Part shown: positions 60,441-64,000 of the stretch, one piece after another
How positions within the stretch are numbered: position 1 is the first letter of the stretch
Layout of the letters: every line of letters begins with the position of its first letter
Origin: JBPOFM01 sp051252455
GTDB lineage: Bacteria > Bacteroidota > Bacteroidia > Flavobacteriales > Flavobacteriaceae
DNA length: 64,000 nt
Direction of reading: 5' to 3'
Assembly (NCBI GenBank): GCA_051252455.1
Contig: JBPOFM010000004.1
Location: 124,001 to 188,000 of the forward strand
The notes under the pieces: generated by a model
What the model was told of the DNA's origin: nothing
The model's input: only the letters and a program-made list of their open reading frames with translations
Databases searched by the model: none
Translations under genes and position numbers: made by a program

Positions 60441-62825
60441 TTATTTTTTTATTAATTTTTTAAAAACTGTTCTTCCGTCCATTGTTTGAACTTTTACGAT
60501 GTATACCCCTTGATTTAAGTTCGAAACATTTAGTTCTTCGTTTCCATTGTAATCCACCTTTACACGTTTACCAGACAGATTATAAACTTCCGTTTTTAAC
60601 GGTTTAATATTTAAAAACACCTTGTTTTGTGCCGGATTCGGAAATAATCTAACTTGATCATCCTCTTCAAATGTTGGATCTGAAATTGAGAGTGAATTTG
60701 CATCAAAAAACACAGTCACAGTAATCCCTTCAACAGACCATTTGTTTGTAGCAGACGTGTTGCCTGTACCTACAGAAAATTCGATGATATCACTCATGAA
60801 CGATTCTTGCTCCAAATCGAGGCTTTCAGTTTGATTGGCCGACCTTCCTGGATTTGAAATAATCGTGCCAACTTCAAGTGAAACAAAATCGTTTGTAGAT
60901 TGTGAGTTTACGATAGTGATCGATTTAAAAATTGAGCCGACCTCATCCAATGTAGTAGATCCTCCATTTGCATTAAAGTCAATAATTTGAATATTGTTGA
61001 TACTTTCTACCCATTCGTTATCACTTCCTGTAAATATGTCATCACTATTAGCGTCTGTACCATCTCCCAAACCCCAAGAGTTTAGTGTTGACGTACCACC
61101 AGAAATTCCTGAAATCACCGCTTTATCACTTGGAGGTGTCACATCAATTGACACTCTAAAAGTGGCTAATCCATCAGGAGCTGTTTGAAGTTCCGAATAC
61201 ATGACAGCAACCGTGTTGATGCCATAATTGGTTGTTTCATCAGCTTTAATTTGTACATCAAGTGCAATTGGTTCTGGTATAAAGTTTTCAAACACCTGTA
61301 ATTCCACAGTTCTATCCGTCGAACCTAATGCATCACTAACCTGAAGGTCAAATTCATGAACAGTATCAATAGTTTCAGTAGGTGTGCCGCTCATGGTCCA
61401 CTCACCAGGTGATGACTCTATAATGGTCAACCAAGCTGGAAAGGCATTTAAAGCAATAAGAGCTGTGATGATATCGCCTTCTGGATCCCAAAAGTCATAC
61501 CCTTCAATCAATGTGTGAGCATAAGGAATTCCGCTATAGGCAGGAGGTAAAATTGTGGCTTGTCTTGCCCAATTTGGCGCACCTGGCGATTGATACACTT
61601 TCAAATGACTATCCGTAAGTGCTAACTGATTAAGCGCATATGGTTGAAGCGTAAGGATTGGTGCGTTTTCTAGATTTGTTCGCACCAATGGTGTTCCCCA
61701 AGTGATAGCGCCTCCATTCACAATGCCTTCACTGGTCCATTCTACAAATTGCTCGTCCGTCAGACAAGGCGTTGAACCTGCATTCCAGGACGTACTGCTC
61801 TGTTTTGGAAAAAAATGCCCAACTACATTATCGTTCCAAGGCCTGGTATCAGTCGTTGCAAAAGGCAATCCATTAGTGTCACTCATGTATTCACAGATTG
61901 CAAAATTTCTGGTGTACAAGATTTCTGGCACGACCATATTACCTGCACCCCCAAAAGGATGACCAAAGGTATAATCATCAAAATAGGTCGCCGTGGCAAA
62001 TGGAGCTGCATCTGTACCAACGCTATTGTTAAATGAAATGGCTGCATTCGGATTTCCTGCATGACAGGCATCAGCAAACGCTTGATAGATCCGTTGAACC
62101 TCCAAAAGTCCACTAGCGGCATCATCTCCGCATTCTTCCATAATATTATCGGCAGAATCAAAACACCATGCATCAATTAAATCACCATATCGAACTGCGT
62201 ATTCCTTGAGAATAAACTCGGCATAACTGAACATATATTTTCGATCTTCAAAATCACCAGCATTCAAATATGGATGATTGATAATAAAACTCTGTACATC
62301 AGTATTTGTATCGCAATATTCTTTCCATCGTGCTGAAAGTTCAGGATAATCGTCTGGAATACTTTCTGGAATTCTGGCCAATAAATTATAGGAATTGACA
62401 TAAATTTCCGTTTTTAGACCCACTGCCTTCAGTGCCTTTAACCATCGCATCAACGGATCGTCCACGGCTTCTCTTGGCACCACTAGATTAATTGGATTGC
62501 CATCAGAATCGACATCGCCTTCCCATAAGCTTTCAATAATAGCGTTTGGCCCTGTATGAACAGGAGAAAATATATTTGGACTTGTCAACGCAACTTGTAC
62601 ATAGTCAATCGTTCTGATGTTATCAATTTGTGCAATAAAATCATCAATAGACACCCCTTCGATATTACCATTATAATTTCTCTCTGGCAACCATAGCGCA
62701 CCCCAAGCCCCTTTCATCCATTCGGCTCTTAAACCTTGATTAGGATCTGGCACTTGCGCTTTTAGGCTGTTGATCGTTATAAAAACAATCATTACAGTCA
62801 AAGAAATTTTAATATGATTTATCAT
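60441..62825 (-). CDS. Putative endo-fucanase-like TIM-barrel glycoside hydrolase with T9SS tail
   Basis: With ATG at 62825 the protein has 794 residues: signal (to K-A-Q), catalytic TIM barrel (about 30-405), a He_PIG-type Ig domain (about 425-515), an unnamed domain (about 550-712) and a T9SS type A sorting domain (V-R-L-F-P-N-P then Y-N-L-S-G-K-R-V). I-D-A-W-C-F-D-S-A-D and D-D-Y-T-F-G-H-P are candidate catalytic strands. The barrel resembles alpha-L-fucosidase and fucanase-type folds (GH29/GH107/GH168), but the family cannot be fixed by eye. Context and secretion suggest surface cleavage of sulfated fucan. Confidence 0.6.
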   Translation of the reverse strand: MINHIKISLTVMIVFITINSLKAQVPDPNQGLRAEWMKGAWGALWLPERNYNGNIEGVSIDDFIAQIDNIRTIDYVQVALTSPNIFSPVHTGPNAIIESLWEGDVDSDGNPINLVVPREAVDDPLMRWLKALKAVGLKTEIYVNSYNLLARIPESIPDDYPELSARWKEYCDTNTDVQSFIINHPYLNAGDFEDRKYMFSYAEFILKEYAVRYGDLIDAWCFDSADNIMEECGDDAASGLLEVQRIYQAFADACHAGNPNAAISFNNSVGTDAAPFATATYFDDYTFGHPFGGAGNMVVPEILYTRNFAICEYMSDTNGLPFATTDTRPWNDNVVGHFFPKQSSTSWNAGSTPCLTDEQFVEWTSEGIVNGGAITWGTPLVRTNLENAPILTLQPYALNQLALTDSHLKVYQSPGAPNWARQATILPPAYSGIPYAHTLIEGYDFWDPEGDIITALIALNAFPAWLTIIESSPGEWTMSGTPTETIDTVHEFDLQVSDALGSTDRTVELQVFENFIPEPIALDVQIKADETTNYGINTVAVMYSELQTAPDGLATFRVSIDVTPPSDKAVISGISGGTSTLNSWGLGDGTDANSDDIFTGSDNEWVESINNIQIIDFNANGGSTTLDEVGSIFKSITIVNSQSTNDFVSLEVGTIISNPGRSANQTESLDLEQESFMSDIIEFSVGTGNTSATNKWSVEGITVTVFFDANSLSISDPTFEEDDQVRLFPNPAQNKVFLNIKPLKTEVYNLSGKRVKVDYNGNEELNVSNLNQGVYIVKVQTMDGRTVFKKLIKK

Positions 62826-62868
62826 TACCAAAAGTGTTTTTTCTATGGATTAAAAGATTGTCAAAAAC

Positions 62869-63804
62869 TTATTTTACAATTAATCTACTAGTGGCCACCT
62901 GTCCTACTTCAGATTCTAGTTTAACGATGTATAAACCAGCATCAATTCCGGACACTTCTAAAGCATCAGTTGCAGAAAATGTTTTTACAATTTTGCCTGT
63001 AATATCGATAACTCTCAAGGTTTTAAATTCTCTGTTCACTGAAAATGTTTGATCTACTATTGTTGGATAAATTGAGAACTTATTGATGCCATCTACCTCG
63101 GCCACAGAAAGATTAGGATCGGTTGTAAAAGTGTAAGACACATTCGTTCCAATAATCTGATATGCATTTTGAAAATTTGTAGTTGCATTTGCCAATGTGA
63201 TAGTACTTACATTTTCAGCGTCTCCAAGAGTAAACGAAGTTCCGGCTAGGTTTGCAAATGCCACACCAAATTCAATGGTTTCTGTAGCTCCAACTAATTG
63301 TCCCAAATCAAAAGTTCCTGAATTTGATGCTCCATCAACTGTGATTCTAGGGTTGTCATTGGCACCATTAGCTGCTCTAACTGTCAAAGCGTGAAAATGC
63401 AGATCTGATATTGCTGCTGCTGTATAGCCAGTACCATTCGCATTAAAGTCTACAAGAGTTATTCCATTTATGGTAGCTGATTCTTCATAGTTTCCATCGA
63501 ACGTGGTGGTTTCATTGTCAGTAACACTGTTACCAATTCCCCATCGTCTTTGAGCACTACTGCCTACGAAGGTTCCATTTCCTCCTGGAGTAATGGTCGC
63601 CTGAATTTTAAAGGTTGTACCTTCTAATGTTAGTTCGTCAGAAATAATATCCACAGTGCCGGGAGCATAATCGGTACTTTCGAGCGTTCTTAAATTTACT
63701 TGGTATTCTGTTGCAACTTGTGCAGTAGCCATTGAAGAGCCCAATGCTAAAGCTAATATCGCCAAAGCATTTCTAATTCCATTAATTGTGTAATTTGTTT
63801 TCAT
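62869..63804 (-). CDS. Stand-alone T9SS-secreted protein sharing an unnamed domain with the preceding enzyme
   Basis: A 311-residue protein: signal peptide (to A-T-A-Q, residue 29), one domain (about 62-229) and a T9SS type A sorting domain (I-N-K-F-S-I-Y-P-T, then V-I-D-I-T-G-K-I-V, L-Y-I-V-K-L). The domain aligns with residues about 555-712 of the neighbouring hydrolase: W-G-I-G, I-N-G-I-T-L-V-D-F-N-A-N-G, T-I-E-F and I-I-G-T-N-V recur in the same order. It has no catalytic motif; a carbohydrate-binding or surface role is the simplest guess. It lies 43 bases upstream of the enzyme gene. Confidence 0.7.
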   Translation of the reverse strand: MKTNYTINGIRNALAILALALGSSMATAQVATEYQVNLRTLESTDYAPGTVDIISDELTLEGTTFKIQATITPGGNGTFVGSSAQRRWGIGNSVTDNETTTFDGNYEESATINGITLVDFNANGTGYTAAAISDLHFHALTVRAANGANDNPRITVDGASNSGTFDLGQLVGATETIEFGVAFANLAGTSFTLGDAENVSTITLANATTNFQNAYQIIGTNVSYTFTTDPNLSVAEVDGINKFSIYPTIVDQTFSVNREFKTLRVIDITGKIVKTFSATDALEVSGIDAGLYIVKLESEVGQVATSRLIVK

Positions 63805-63835
63805 AATATGAGATTTTATTGATTAATATGATTTG

Positions 63836-64000
63836 TTATTTATACTTGAGAATAAAGTCAACTGTTGTTTTTGTGATAACTTCGAGTGTTGGATCGATAT
63901 CGCCTCCTGCTTTTCGCCAGTTATGGCCTGCATTTTTTACGATAAAAATTTCGACATTCGCACCGATACTATCGGCATGCTTTTTCATGTGATATGCATG
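63836..64000 (-). CDS. C-terminal end of an alpha/beta-hydrolase esterase (gene cut by window)
   Basis: The minus strand is open from the right edge to a TAA at 63836, giving 54 residues that end F-I-L-K-Y-K. V-K-N-A-G-H-N-W has the catalytic His of alpha/beta hydrolases of the BD-FAE/acetyl-esterase group, and G-G-D-I-D-P-T follows as in that family. It would be another deacylating enzyme of the PUL. The stop is 31 bases from the next start, consistent with one operon. Too short for ordinary gene-finding thresholds. Confidence 0.7.
   Translation of the reverse strand, partial: HAYHMKKHADSIGANVEIFIVKNAGHNWRKAGGDIDPTLEVITKTTVDFILKYK

Noticed and set aside
1..64000. CRISPR arrays, insertion sequences, phage genes and tRNA genes.
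   Set aside because: No regular repeat-spacer pattern, no transposase or integrase signature, no terminal inverted repeats and no cloverleaf other than the tmRNA tRNA-like domain were found.

Overview
The window looks like chromosomal DNA of a marine-type Flavobacteriaceae (Bacteroidota). It is AT-rich, many genes carry the Bacteroidota -7 box TAnnTTTG just upstream, a SusC/SusD pair is present, and secreted proteins end in type IX secretion (T9SS) sorting domains. The tmRNA encodes the Bacteroidota-type tag GENNYALAA, and several genes start with TTG or GTG with no obvious Shine-Dalgarno sequence. Genus and species cannot be named from the sequence alone.

Region 1 (1-28.7 kb) is a surface-glycan (LPS/O-antigen type) locus. 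It holds about fifteen glycosyltransferases (GT9, GT2, GT4), two tandem Wzx-type flippases, a polysaccharide deacetylase, methyltransferases and a 2OG-Fe(II) oxygenase. A secreted beta-helix protein and an amino-sugar set (FdtA-like ketoisomerase, DegT aminotransferase, FemAB/GNAT-like acyltransferase) are also present. Housekeeping tsaC and cca are embedded at 11.7-13.8 kb. The left part switches strand often, with overlapping divergent promoters and overlapping convergent 3' ends. It ends in a three-gene module at 25.7-28.7 kb: a small DPG-motif membrane protein, a kinase-like/methyltransferase fusion and a membrane sulfatase-fold enzyme. No Wzy polymerase or initiating transferase is visible.

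Region 2 (28.8-40.4 kb) is mostly housekeeping: typA/bipA, kdsA (Kdo synthesis), a GNAT protein and a DUF1801 protein. A winged-helix regulator lies between two copies of a palindromic ACTTTG-N5-CAAAGTACTTT site, followed by a tightly packed membrane-protein operon (DUF4173, Coq4-like, SanA-like, DUF2809, DUF1361). Then come a GC-richer saccharopine/alanine-dehydrogenase-like gene, a small Hva1/TUDOR-like protein and ssrA (tmRNA). A predicted three-way-junction RNA leader precedes ssrA, and a bidirectional terminator follows it.

Region 3 (40.6-64 kb, all minus strand) is a polysaccharide utilization locus. It contains SusC, SusD, two GH29 alpha-L-fucosidases, a GH141-like beta-helix protein, a GH43-CBM6 enzyme and three Cys-type S1 sulfatases. 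It also has an SGNH esterase, the 3' end of an alpha/beta-hydrolase, a DUF6786-like protein and a TIM-barrel putative fucanase with a T9SS tail. A stand-alone T9SS protein shares an unnamed domain with that enzyme. The enzyme mix points to a sulfated, acetylated, fucose-rich glycan such as fucoidan from brown algae. The formylglycine-generating enzyme that would activate the sulfatases is split by a one-base deletion in a homopolymer.
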